DNA from: Adhaeribacter aerolatus
GTDB taxonomy: Bacteria; Bacteroidota; Bacteroidia; Cytophagales; Hymenobacteraceae
DNA length: 64,000 nt
NCBI RefSeq assembly: GCF_007991635.1
Contig: NZ_BJYS01000001.1
Coordinates: forward strand, 124,001 to 188,000
Reading direction: 5' to 3'
The position numbers were made by a program, and so were the translations under genes. Position 1 is the stretch's first letter. Every line of letters begins with the position of its first letter. Below, in pieces: positions 9,415-18,360 of the stretch. The notes beneath the pieces are model-generated. The model ran no database searches. It was given only the letters and a program-made list of their open reading frames with translations, and was not told the origin of the DNA.

Positions 9415-9452
9415 AAAAAAGGAGATGCAGATTAAATGGCATCTCCTTTTTT
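9415..9452. terminator. bidirectional terminator between branching enzyme and radical SAM gene
   Basis: Arms GGAGATGC (9421-9428) and GCATCTCC (9439-9446) are flanked by six As on the left and six Ts on the right, so it can stop transcription from both convergent genes. Confidence 0.85.
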
Positions 9453-9455
9453 ATT

Positions 9456-10538
9456 TTAGGTCCAGTATAAAATGGGGGCCTGCGGAAAGCGCTGCTTTAG
9501 TTCGCTGTAAAAGAAGCTGCGCAGGGCTGCCATGGTTAAGGGTTTATACACAAACTTTTTCCCTCCGAATTTATTAAACTTCAAGACCCGGTTAGTTTCG
9601 TCAAAATCGATGCTGGTATTGGGGTACCATTCCTGCAAAATAGCCTTAGAACCCGGGGTAAATCGGTGGCTGATTAGCTCAAAGGTAATATCACAGGAAA
9701 AATCCAGGGTTTGTTCTAATTTATCCAGCAAATGGGTATACTGCTCTTCCCAGTCGGGTAGCGGCATAATGGGCGCAATTACCAAACCTACTTTATAGCC
9801 ACCACCACCCAAAGCCCGCGGCAGAGCCATTTTGCGCACGGCCGCTAACCGGTCGTCTAACGAAGCGGTACCCCCTTCCATCCGCCGGGATACAAAATCG
9901 GTATTTAAACTGAAGCGGGGGCGCACCTGGTGTTTATGGTCGAGGTTAAGCAAACCATCTACCTGGCTGTACTTGGTAACCCACCGTAAATGCATATCCT
10001 TCTGCTCGCCAAAAAACCGGATAGTTTCGGCCAGGCTACGGGTTAAATGCTCAATGCCCAACGGGTCGGTATAACAACTGGCCTCAAAGGAAGTAACCTG
10101 CCCCGGCTTTTTGTAATGCGGCAAATTATTTAGGATAGTAGGCAAATTGGCGAAAACGCGGATAACCGGCGGGCCCTGCAAACTACCTGCTAAATAACAA
10201 TACTGGCAGTGCGCCGGGCAACCTTCAGCCAAATGGAACTGGTAATCGGCAGAGGGCGGGATGGGTTGTAATTTTAGGGCACTCGCCGGGGCTGTAACAA
10301 TAGCCAGAGTGTTTTTAGCAATGCGGTAAGTTTCCCGCTCATCTTCTCCTCTTAAATTTATCAACCGGTTTTGTTTGAGTTCCTGTACCGGCAAGCCTAA
10401 TCTTTTTACCCGTTCATAAATTTGCTGGCCCCAGGGTTCTTCCAGGGCTGCTGGGGTTACTAATACCTGTTTAGGCATCCACAACTTGGCAGCACGCGGT
10501 TCAACAATATTATTTATACTTTCAGCAGTAGCAATCAT
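9456..10538 (-). CDS. spore photoproduct lyase family radical SAM protein
   Basis: The 360-residue protein carries a radical SAM CX3CX2C motif, Cys107, Cys111 and Cys114 in EGCPAHCQYCYLAG, and overall resembles the SplB family (QYCYL motif, TSFEASCYTDPLGIEHLT, RFSLNTDFV). SplB uses a [4Fe-4S] cluster and S-adenosylmethionine to reverse the spore photoproduct thymine lesion. Nothing here suggests sporulation, so this homologue may repair other lesions or act elsewhere; that is inference. The ATG at 10538 gives MIATAESINN, a plausible start. It stands alone, converging on the branching enzyme. Confidence 0.85.
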   Translation of the reverse strand: MIATAESINNIVEPRAAKLWMPKQVLVTPAALEEPWGQQIYERVKRLGLPVQELKQNRLINLRGEDERETYRIAKNTLAIVTAPASALKLQPIPPSADYQFHLAEGCPAHCQYCYLAGSLQGPPVIRVFANLPTILNNLPHYKKPGQVTSFEASCYTDPLGIEHLTRSLAETIRFFGEQKDMHLRWVTKYSQVDGLLNLDHKHQVRPRFSLNTDFVSRRMEGGTASLDDRLAAVRKMALPRALGGGGYKVGLVIAPIMPLPDWEEQYTHLLDKLEQTLDFSCDITFELISHRFTPGSKAILQEWYPNTSIDFDETNRVLKFNKFGGKKFVYKPLTMAALRSFFYSELKQRFPQAPILYWT

Positions 10539-11227
10539 GCGTTAGTTCTTGATTTCGAATATTCGATTAACCGCTCCGAACTGGCAAAAACCAGGAAGCC
10601 ATGGTTATAAAATAAACAAAATACACCGCTGTATAATTCGAATTAAGCGGCTAACAAGCCTAAGTAATCGCATTGATTATCAGAAACTTAATATACTACT
10701 TAAAATAACTTAAATTAAATACCTGGTCAAAATTAAATCACACCCTAATCACCTACCCAGGACTCATTGTTTATGTCTTAATAATTAATTATTGAGAACC
10801 TAATAATTGCTGCTTACTTAAAATACCATTGATGCGAAGGCAAAATATCCCTAGCAGATACCATTTCAAAAATAGAAATTGATGTTGAAGCGTGGTTACT
10901 ACCCAGGAAGTTTGGTTATAAGTAGTAGGAAAGGAAACGGTTCCTAACTTTATGAAGTAGGCAGGTGGCAGCAGCTAATAGAAGATAGAAGACAAGTGAA
11001 CAGGCAATAAATTCTACATACCGCAGCTGGTCGGAAAAATGGCAGAAGTAATAGCTTCGTCTGGTGAATATAATATTATCATTCATGTCCCGGCTGCCAT
11101 TATCAGAGCATGAGAAATGTCAAATATTTTGAGGTTCTAATTCCCGATGACACCAAAAAAGGCTTAAGCAAATTAGTAATAACAGATGAGGCTGGTGTTG
11201 GTTAAACGTTATCAAGTTTCACCAACC
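10539..11227. other. 689-bp intergenic region with gene debris
   Basis: No long gene. It holds two short overlapping frames (11039-11205, listed separately) and an open stretch with no start codon, encoding about 29 residues including DVEAWLLPRKFGYK, that ends near 10923. The A/T-rich first 250 bp look like the upstream region of the radical SAM gene. A decayed gene is possible; no family was recognised. Confidence 0.5.
11039..11205 (+). CDS. possible pair of overlapping small ORFs (24 and 31 residues), unknown
   Basis: ATG at 11039 opens 24 codons (MAEVIASSGEYN... ending IIRA), and its TGA overlaps the ATG of a second 31-codon frame (11110-11205, MRNVKYFEVLIPDD... ending EAGVG) in an ATGA arrangement. 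The residue composition is protein-like. They could be a short translationally coupled pair or the frameshifted remnant of one gene. No homologue is recognised. They run convergently towards moeA. Confidence 0.2.
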
Positions 11228-12445
11228 TCAGATTATGTTACGAAACCCGTAAAAAGAATAAACTTCGCCCGCTGAAAACGTACTTTGTTTTTGCGGCAAT
11301 TCCAGAAAACCATCTGCCGAAAGTAGTGCGGCAAAATCACCGGAGCCACCAATATGGATTGGTTTAGCCGTAAGCATGCCGCTGGTACCAATGGCAACTT
11401 TCACCGGCAAAAAATAAGTCAGGTTGGGCCGAAAAACAGTTTCTTCCTGCAAAATGGCTTTGGGTACTAATGCAGCCGGCGCACCCAAACTAGCCCGTAC
11501 CCACGGCCGGACGTATTTATAAAAACAAACAAATGTAGAAACCGGGTTGCCCGGCAACGCAAATACTATCGGACCATCCGGAACCCGGCCAAACCAGAAA
11601 GGCTTACCGGGGCGTTGCGCCACCTCATGAAAAAGCTTCTGTACGCCTAATTCTGCTAAAACTTCCGGAATAAAATCTGCTTTCCCTTTCGAAACACCAC
11701 CGCTCAGTATTAATGCATCAAAACGAGATAACAGGGTTTTCAGCTCCGCGAATAAAGCGGCTTTATCGTCGCGCAGGTGAAAACGCTCTGCTTTTACGCC
11801 CTGCTCCTGCAAAGCGGCCTGCAACAGATAGCTGTTCGATTGCCGGATTTGGTGCGGCAGCGGCATTTCCGATACCTCCACCAGTTCGTCGCCGGTAGAA
11901 ATGATGGCAATACGGGGAGGCTGGCTAACCTGTACGGTGGTTTTACCCACGGTTGCAATAACTGCTATTTCGGCGGGTGAAAGTAAAGTACCGGCTGGGA
12001 TGAGTAAATCGGAAGCGCGGCGGTCGGAACCGCATTGGTGAACATTCTGCATCCGGCCTTTCGGCGCCGCAAAAATATGGGCGTACCGGATGCCATTCCG
12101 CTCAAATATTTTTAAATCTTCGTACCGGATTACCGTATCGGTGTTACCGGGTAAAATGGCACCGGTCATTACTTCCAGGCAATTATCCGCCTGTTGTAAG
12201 GTTTGGGCAGGCGCTCCGGCTAACTGCACCCCTTCAATCCGGAAAGTATCTTCACCGGTCTGAAAACTGGCAAACCGGATAGCAATACCATCCATACTCA
12301 CCCGATGAAACGGCGGAAAATCGCGATCGGCCGAAATCGGCTCTCTTAAAACTGCTCCATTGGCCTCGGTTAAAGCAACTTCAGTAATGGGTAAGGTTAA
12401 AATATTTTCTCCAATTAATCGGACGGCTTCGGTAACGGTTATCAT
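11228..12445 (-). CDS. moeA: molybdopterin molybdenumtransferase
   Basis: The 405-residue protein has the usual MoeA length and motifs: SMDGIAIR near residue 50, TGAILPGNTD near 95, the MPT-binding STGDELVE near 180 and SGGVSKGKADF near 245. MoeA inserts molybdate into adenylated molybdopterin to form Mo-cofactor. It is the last gene of the minus-strand nitrate-assimilation block and lies 124 bp after the rubredoxin fusion gene. This fits supply of cofactor to the molybdenum nitrate reductase at 14376-17900. No other Mo-cofactor genes are in the window. A weak hairpin (GAGGCTGGTG and CACCAACCTC, 11188-11229) overlaps its 3' end. Confidence 0.95.
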   Translation of the reverse strand: MITVTEAVRLIGENILTLPITEVALTEANGAVLREPISADRDFPPFHRVSMDGIAIRFASFQTGEDTFRIEGVQLAGAPAQTLQQADNCLEVMTGAILPGNTDTVIRYEDLKIFERNGIRYAHIFAAPKGRMQNVHQCGSDRRASDLLIPAGTLLSPAEIAVIATVGKTTVQVSQPPRIAIISTGDELVEVSEMPLPHQIRQSNSYLLQAALQEQGVKAERFHLRDDKAALFAELKTLLSRFDALILSGGVSKGKADFIPEVLAELGVQKLFHEVAQRPGKPFWFGRVPDGPIVFALPGNPVSTFVCFYKYVRPWVRASLGAPAALVPKAILQEETVFRPNLTYFLPVKVAIGTSGMLTAKPIHIGGSGDFAALLSADGFLELPQKQSTFSAGEVYSFYGFRNII

Positions 12446-12569
12446 ATCTTGGAAACGGAAGCCAAACCTACAAATTTTATTTCGGCTGGAAAAAGCCTTA
12501 TTCCAGCCGGTTATTAATATTTTTCGCTTCTAATAAGTTTAGCTAAGATTATTTTCACCAACAATAACT

Positions 12570-14027
12570 TTAAGCAGCTATTTCACTTTCATTGGCCGGC
12601 ATCAGCTTAAACGCACTTTTGGGCGCCTCACAAAGCGGACAGGTATAATCGGCTGGTAAATCCGGGAAAGGTACGCCGGGCAAAATATTGCCATCGCCAA
12701 AAGCCGGGTCATAAACGGTGAGGCAATCCGGACATTGGTGCAAGTTTGGCTGCGGTTTACTTTCAGCAATTGGTTTATTTACTTTTACTTCGGGCTCGTA
12801 GTTTAGCTGTTCATAGTACAAACAGCTTAATTCCATCAGCAAAGGCGCCAAATCTTCTTTCAACACATCTTTCGCAAACGTAATGTACTTCCGTTTATTC
12901 GGGTTAAAGTCCTGGCAATACAGTACATTGTAAGTATCGAGTAACTCGTACTTATCGGCGTACTGCGAAACCGGGTTCTTCTCGATAACAATCGCCGTAA
13001 ATAATACCATCGGCACGGTTTTAACGGCAAAGGTTAAGCCTTCGGTACTGATATCGTTCTGGTCGAAGGTTCGGACCAAGTAACGCTTTAATTGTAAGGC
13101 TTCTTCGTCGAGAACCGGTAAGTGCCAGTTGAGTTCCAGCGACGAGTGCCGCATGTTGATACCATATTTACCCAGCAGCTTTTCGTATTTAATTTTATCT
13201 TTCTCCGAAATCCCCTTGATGATAAATGACTTCCAGGTGGTAAGGCTGATTTTACCAATATTGGTTTCGACGCATAAATCGCAGAGTGCTTTTAAGAATT
13301 TAATGGTGTAGCAGTTGTTGCGCCAGTAAAGCCCCAGCCAATATTTATCGCCGGCCATTTTGTTCATCCCCTCGTACGAAGGGAACGGCGTTTTAGAGAG
13401 TTCTAACCCACCATCTAACGGCCGGTTGTTCGCTTTCATGCGGGCGTTGGTTTGGGAAAATAATTCGTTAACGGGCAAATTCGGCTTTTCTAAATATACT
13501 TCTTCCAACGCCTTCACGGTTCGGACCACATCAAAAGTAAACACCAGGGCCGGCCATAGCACCAGTTCCTCCCCCAGTTCAGGCAAACTCAGGTAGAGAT
13601 ACCAGTAATTATCCTGTTTAGAAGCAACAAAGTTCAGGTTACCGGTAAACAAGGGTACCAGGGTCTGGCGCGGATCGGCAATATTTATTTTAAGCTTGGT
13701 ACGGTACTGTTCAAAATCGTCGAGAATGTAGAGGTAGGTATCGGAATGCAGCCAACTGGTATTGGGCAGCATATCGGCGGCCACGTATGAGCTCACTATG
13801 TTCTGGTAATTATTGCCGTCGAAGTCGTACTCAGTCCGGATAGCCTGGAAGGTATGGTCAAGGATAGTTTTGCTGCGGATATTTACCGGGAATAATATAT
13901 CCTGCCGAGAACCGAAATGAATGGTCTCGTTGCCAAAGTCTTCGGCGGTTTCCAGAATTTTTTTCATGTCGCCGGGAGATACTACCCCACCTCTCGCGAA
14001 TACCCGGATTAAGTCATTCTTCTCCAT
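12570..14027 (-). CDS. rubredoxin-fused, siroheme-less nitrite/sulfite-reductase-like protein
   Basis: This 485-residue protein begins with a nitrite/sulfite reductase ferredoxin-like half-domain (MEKNDLIRVFARGGVVSPGDMKKIL, then HFGSRQDILFPV) and continues with a second reductase-like region. It ends in a full rubredoxin domain with CPDC (432-435) and CPLC (463-466) plus the VPFPDLPADYTCPLC core. I do not find the four-cysteine siroheme/[4Fe-4S] pattern seen in NirB, so it is probably an electron carrier or assembly partner rather than a reductase. It lies downstream of the nitrate reductase on the same strand, separated by 348 bp of palindromic sequence. A role as electron donor to nitrate reductase is inferred from context. 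Confidence 0.8.
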   Translation of the reverse strand: MEKNDLIRVFARGGVVSPGDMKKILETAEDFGNETIHFGSRQDILFPVNIRSKTILDHTFQAIRTEYDFDGNNYQNIVSSYVAADMLPNTSWLHSDTYLYILDDFEQYRTKLKINIADPRQTLVPLFTGNLNFVASKQDNYWYLYLSLPELGEELVLWPALVFTFDVVRTVKALEEVYLEKPNLPVNELFSQTNARMKANNRPLDGGLELSKTPFPSYEGMNKMAGDKYWLGLYWRNNCYTIKFLKALCDLCVETNIGKISLTTWKSFIIKGISEKDKIKYEKLLGKYGINMRHSSLELNWHLPVLDEEALQLKRYLVRTFDQNDISTEGLTFAVKTVPMVLFTAIVIEKNPVSQYADKYELLDTYNVLYCQDFNPNKRKYITFAKDVLKEDLAPLLMELSCLYYEQLNYEPEVKVNKPIAESKPQPNLHQCPDCLTVYDPAFGDGNILPGVPFPDLPADYTCPLCEAPKSAFKLMPANESEIAA

Positions 14028-14107
14028 ACCGTTTAAAATTTATACTTACTGCTACTTACTGCACTTATTACTGGCGCGAGGCTCCGCCTCATGTCTTTTA
14101 TTTATCA

Positions 14108-14154
14108 GGCCTCTGGCCGATAATGAGTTAATTATTTACTAGCGGCCAGAGGCC
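14108..14154. repeat. 12-bp perfect inverted repeat
   Basis: GGCCTCTGGCCG (14108-14119) pairs exactly with CGGCCAGAGGCC (14143-14154) across a 23-nt AT-rich loop. There is no T-run, so it is not a classical terminator; a dispersed palindromic repeat is likely. Confidence 0.8.
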
Positions 14155-14162
14155 GGAAGGAA

Positions 14163-14188
14163 GTCGTCACGAGCGAGACGCTCGCGAC
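14163..14188. repeat. nested GC-rich hairpin
   Basis: CGAGCG (14170-14175) and CGCTCG (14179-14184) enclose AGA, with an outer GTCG/CGAC pair (14163-14166, 14185-14188). The motif looks like a dispersed repeat. Confidence 0.7.
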
Positions 14189-14375
14189 AGCAAACGTTTT
14201 GTAATTTTCTGGCTTATAGCCACCAGTTTTTTCCCTTCCGCCCTCCGGACACCTTTCCTAAAACAGGGAAGGAGTTGCGACTAATGCTTTAGATGGGCCT
14301 AAGTTTTGCATCAGCCGCAGTTCCCCGCCTATTTTAGGAGGGGTTAGGGGTGGTAAAATAATTATACCCAATTAT

Positions 14376-17300
14376 TTAAACTGCTACCTGCTCTACTTCC
14401 TGTAGCTTTTCCAAAATATTCTTTACTTCTGGTTTGCAGCTACCGCAGCCCATACCGGCGCCCGATTGCTGGCAGAGCTGGCGGAATTCGGTGCAGCCAC
14501 CTTTTATCATATTCGTGAGGTTACCTTCGCCTACGTTGTTGCAGGAGCAAACCAGTTTACCCAATACCGGGGCGGCTGCTTTGCCCGAGCGCAGCAATTC
14601 CATCCGCTTATCAGATAACTCCAGTTTATTCTCAATGAGGGTTTTAAACTCGGCAAACTCACTTTTATCGCCCATCAAAATGGCTCCTACCAGGCGATCC
14701 TGGTGAATAATACATTTCTTGTAGTAACGATTGGCCTTGTCGGTGAATATTACTTCTTCGTACTCCGGGTTATTATCCGGAGCTTCTACCATCCCCAATG
14801 AGCACAAATCCTGGCCCGATAATTTGAGAATATTCATGAAGATGGAACCGGAATAATAGCTACTCTGGTCGCCGGTCAAAAAACGGGCGGCTACATCGGC
14901 TTGGGCTTCTGCGGCCATGGTAATACCGTTTACTATGCCGTTAAATTCGGCGACCTCGCCCATGGCAAAAATATCCTGGTCGCTGGTTTGCAGGTATTCG
15001 TTAACCACCACGCCTCTGCCGCACTGGAGCTTGGCCTCCAGGGCTAATTCCATATTGGGTCGGGTACCGATGGCATAAACGGCGGCATTACAGGTTATGG
15101 TTTTACCACTTTTTAGATTTACCACCAAACCAGGCTCATTTTTGTTCGGAAATACGGTTTGTACCTGGTCGTTAAAATATACCTGAATACCCAATTCCTC
15201 TACATATTCCCGGAGCAAATCGCCGGAAATCTGGTCGAGTTGCCGCTCCATCAGGCGGGAGCTTAACTGCACAATGGTCACGTTAATGTCTATTTCGCGC
15301 AGCGAAGCCGCTAATTCCAGCCCCAGCAAACCACCCCCTACGATTACCACGTGGCCTTCGTAGTTCAGGAAAGTCTTCAGGCGGTCGGCATCGCCACGGT
15401 TACGCATAGTAAAGATGCCCGGCAAATCCATGGGTACATCTTTGGGTACAAAAGCCCGGCTGCCGGTAGCAATAATTAATTTATCGTAAGAATGTACCTG
15501 GTCTCTGGTATCCGTAACCGTTTTGTTTTCGCGGTTTATGGCGGCGATACCAGTAGCCTGATGTAGATGCACATCCAGTTTGGCCAGTTCGCCGGCTTTA
15601 AATTTTTCGAGCTGCTCCCAGTTTAGGTGGCCATTTAAATACTCCGGCAATAACACCCGGTTGTAAAACGGATATTCTTCCTGCGAAAACACGTGAATTT
15701 CATCGCGCCGGTTTTTCTCGCGGTAGGTATTAATTAAGCGGTAGGCGGCCGCTCCCGCCCCGATTACCACTATCTTCTCGAAAGGCTTTTCGTACTTCTG
15801 TACCTGTACTGCCGAGTATTTAAAATCCGGTTCTTTTGATTTCGGGTCTACTAAATTATTGGTGAGGTTATTCGTCCGCCCAAAGTCACGGTTTAATATT
15901 TTACCCCAGTGCATCGGCAGGAAAACCACACCGGTTTTGATATCGGTGGTTAACACGGCATTTACACAAACCTTTCCGCGCGCACTATTAATTTCTATCG
16001 TATCGCCATCGTTAATGCCGCGCAGGGCCGCATCAATCGGGTTTATTTCGATAAAAGGTTTGCTCAGGTGCTGGTTTAGTTTGTTTACCTTGCCGGTTTT
16101 GGTCATGGTATGCCACTGGTCGCGGATACGGCCTGTGGTGAGCACCAACGGAAACTCCCCGGTTAATGGCTCGGATTGGTTAACCACACTGGCGGGGGTA
16201 TGGATTTGGGCCCGCTGGTTAGGCGTATAAAACTTTTTATCCTGAAACAACCGGGGCGTTCCAGCATTGCCGCTGACGGGCACCGGCCATTGTATGGTTT
16301 GCTTTTCTATTAAATCAGCATAGTTTAAGCCGCTCACATCAATATTGGTGCCTTTGGTTAAGCCGGCATGCTCTTCGTAAATTTCGCCTACACTATTGTA
16401 ATCAAAGCCCGGGAACTGCATCTTCTGAGCGAAGCGGCACAAAATTTCTACATCCGGCAGGGCTTCACCGGGTGGCGGCAATACGGCATTCAGGTAGCTG
16501 ATGCGACGCTCTGAGTTGGTCATGGTGCCTTCTTTTTCGAGCCAACCGGCGGCCGGTAATACTAAATCGGCGTATTGCAAAGTATCGGAACGGCCCGAAA
16601 TATCCTGCACCACCACAAAACGCGCTTTCTTTAATGCTTCTTCTATCATGCCGGCATCCGGCATACTCACCAGGGGGTTGGTGCAAATAATCCAGACGGC
16701 TTTTACCTTGTCGTCGCGCAGACCTTCGAATAATTGGGTAGCGGTCAGGCCGGGCTGCGCTGGCACACTCGGTACGCCCCAGTAATCCGCTACTTCCTGC
16801 CGGTGCACCGGGTTGGCTAAATCGCGGTGCGCCGAAAGCAGGTTGGCCATTCCTCCCACTTCGCGACCACCCATGGCATTGGGCTGACCGGTTAAGGAAA
16901 AAGGGCCAGCACCGGGCTTGCCAATTTGCCCGGTAATGAGGGATAAATTTAATAAAGCTAAATTTTTATCAACCCCAATTACGCTCTGGTTCAGCCCCAT
17001 GGCCCACATAGAAATGAAACCTTTGGCCTGGCCAATGTAGGTAGCTGCTATCTTGATATCGGCTACGGAAACATCGCAGATAACCGCCGCTTCTTCCAGC
17101 GAGGTTTGCAGCACAAACTCCCGGAAAGTTGCGAATCCATCGGTGTGCTGCGCCAGGAAGGCATCATCAATTAAATTTTCTTCTATCAGGTGCCGGGCGA
17201 TGGCGTGATATAATACAATATCGGTACCGGGATTTATTTGTAGGTGTAAATCGGCCAGGGCGCAGGTTTGCGTGCGGCGGGGGTCTACCACCACAATCTT

Positions 17301-17900
17301 TACATCCGGGTTTTCTTCTTTGTGTTTTTCGATGCGCCGGAATACAATGGGATGACACCAGGCCGGATTGGCACCGGCAATTAAAAAGCAATCAGCTAAT
17401 TCGATATCGTCGTAGCAGGTGGGTACAGCATCTTCGCCGAGGGTCATTTTATAGCCTACTACTGCCGAACTCATGCACAGCCGGGAGTTGGTATCGATGT
17501 TATTCGTACCCAGAAAGCCTTTTGCTAGTTTATTGGCAACATAATATTCCTCGGTTAAGCACTGACCCGAAATATAAAAGCCGACCGAATCCGGGCCATA
17601 TTTAGAAATAATAGATTTGAAAACGGCAGCGGCCCGGTCTAAAGCGGTATCCCAGCTTACCCGTTGCCGCGGCTGGTTTTTAGCCCAGCGCATTTCGGGG
17701 TACAGCAGGCGGTCGGAGTAATCGGAGGCGACGTAATGCAGGTTTAGGCCTTTGGAGCAAAGCATGCCTTTGTTGGTGGGGTGCTCGGGATCACCTTCCA
17801 CACGGATTTTACCTTTGGCATCCTGCTGCACGATTATGCCGCACCCTACTCCGCAGTAAGAACACGTGGTTTTAAAGCTTTTTTCTTTGCCTTTTTTCAT
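14376..17900 (-). CDS. assimilatory nitrate reductase catalytic subunit fused to FAD and [2Fe-2S] modules
   Basis: This 1174-residue protein opens with a molybdopterin oxidoreductase: [4Fe-4S] cysteines 13, 16, 20 and 48 (CSYCGVGC...MLCSKG), then the bis-MGD region (DTNSRLCMSSAVVGYK, GQPNAMGGREVGG) and the C-terminal molydopterin-dinucleotide domain (LVLTTGRIRDQWHTMTKTGK). From about residue 703 a NirB-like FAD/NAD(P)H oxidoreductase follows (KIVVIGAGAAAYRL, second GGGLLGLELAAS). Near 1118 comes a BFD-like [2Fe-2S] domain (CSCNNVG, then CQQSGAGMGCGSCKPE). It would reduce nitrate to nitrite in the cytoplasm, drawing electrons directly from NAD(P)H through its own module. It lies after the transporter gene in the same orientation, but a 535-bp spacer suggests its own promoter. 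Confidence 0.92.
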   Translation of the reverse strand: MKKGKEKSFKTTCSYCGVGCGIIVQQDAKGKIRVEGDPEHPTNKGMLCSKGLNLHYVASDYSDRLLYPEMRWAKNQPRQRVSWDTALDRAAAVFKSIISKYGPDSVGFYISGQCLTEEYYVANKLAKGFLGTNNIDTNSRLCMSSAVVGYKMTLGEDAVPTCYDDIELADCFLIAGANPAWCHPIVFRRIEKHKEENPDVKIVVVDPRRTQTCALADLHLQINPGTDIVLYHAIARHLIEENLIDDAFLAQHTDGFATFREFVLQTSLEEAAVICDVSVADIKIAATYIGQAKGFISMWAMGLNQSVIGVDKNLALLNLSLITGQIGKPGAGPFSLTGQPNAMGGREVGGMANLLSAHRDLANPVHRQEVADYWGVPSVPAQPGLTATQLFEGLRDDKVKAVWIICTNPLVSMPDAGMIEEALKKARFVVVQDISGRSDTLQYADLVLPAAGWLEKEGTMTNSERRISYLNAVLPPPGEALPDVEILCRFAQKMQFPGFDYNSVGEIYEEHAGLTKGTNIDVSGLNYADLIEKQTIQWPVPVSGNAGTPRLFQDKKFYTPNQRAQIHTPASVVNQSEPLTGEFPLVLTTGRIRDQWHTMTKTGKVNKLNQHLSKPFIEINPIDAALRGINDGDTIEINSARGKVCVNAVLTTDIKTGVVFLPMHWGKILNRDFGRTNNLTNNLVDPKSKEPDFKYSAVQVQKYEKPFEKIVVIGAGAAAYRLINTYREKNRRDEIHVFSQEEYPFYNRVLLPEYLNGHLNWEQLEKFKAGELAKLDVHLHQATGIAAINRENKTVTDTRDQVHSYDKLIIATGSRAFVPKDVPMDLPGIFTMRNRGDADRLKTFLNYEGHVVIVGGGLLGLELAASLREIDINVTIVQLSSRLMERQLDQISGDLLREYVEELGIQVYFNDQVQTVFPNKNEPGLVVNLKSGKTITCNAAVYAIGTRPNMELALEAKLQCGRGVVVNEYLQTSDQDIFAMGEVAEFNGIVNGITMAAEAQADVAARFLTGDQSSYYSGSIFMNILKLSGQDLCSLGMVEAPDNNPEYEEVIFTDKANRYYKKCIIHQDRLVGAILMGDKSEFAEFKTLIENKLELSDKRMELLRSGKAAAPVLGKLVCSCNNVGEGNLTNMIKGGCTEFRQLCQQSGAGMGCGSCKPEVKNILEKLQEVEQVAV

Positions 17901-17957
17901 TTTGGTCTTAAGCTTTTTTAGCTGGTTAAGGCTACTATTTTATTTGGTTGTTATTTT

Positions 17958-17978
17958 TTGAAAGATTGCATCTTTCAA
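17958..17978. promoter_or_regulatory. 9-3-9 perfect dyad upstream of nitrate reductase
   Basis: TTGAAAGAT, spacer TGC, ATCTTTCAA lies 57 bp upstream of the nitrate reductase start. Its position suits an operator or a leader hairpin. It is not followed by a T-run on the minus strand, so it is not a terminator for that strand. Confidence 0.45.
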
Positions 17979-18330
17979 TGTGAAGGTGCTAACTGGCTGC
18001 CTCTTCCTAAGTTGCCTCCCGGCCGGCGGGCCCCGTTTGGTCATTCGGGCTGTTAAGCCTTCCTTTGCTCGTACCTCGCAATGCCTCCTCCGTCGGCACC
18101 GGAACTCTTAAAGGCCCTCATCGCCCAAACTGCTGTCGTTTGTTTGAAGCTACTGCTTGTCTAATTTTAACTTTTCTTTTTCTATCAAGAGAAAATATCG
18201 AACTTCCTCTTTTCAACCTTTTCCAAGGAAGGGCGCTAAAATACCCCGCAATGGAATAGCAGTGGCGGGTGCAACAGCAACGCTTCACTGTTCGAGCGGT
18301 CAGCGAGTTTGAAGCGTCTTGATTCTTTTG

Positions 18331-18360
18331 CTTACTTTTCTCATCAAGGAGAAAAGTAAG
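18331..18360. repeat. 12-bp hairpin in repetitive block
   Basis: CTTACTTTTCTC (18331-18342) and GAGAAAAGTAAG (18349-18360) are exact complements around ATCAAG. The surrounding text looks like a dispersed intergenic repeat. Confidence 0.75.

Larger units (their letters stand above)
14028..14375. other. 348-bp intergenic region rich in GC palindromes
   Basis: No gene. It contains several GC-rich inverted repeats: GAGGC/GCCTC near 14080, a 12-bp perfect dyad at 14108-14154 and a nested hairpin at 14163-14188. The base composition is much more GC-rich than other spacers here, resembling dispersed intergenic repeats. Confidence 0.6.
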
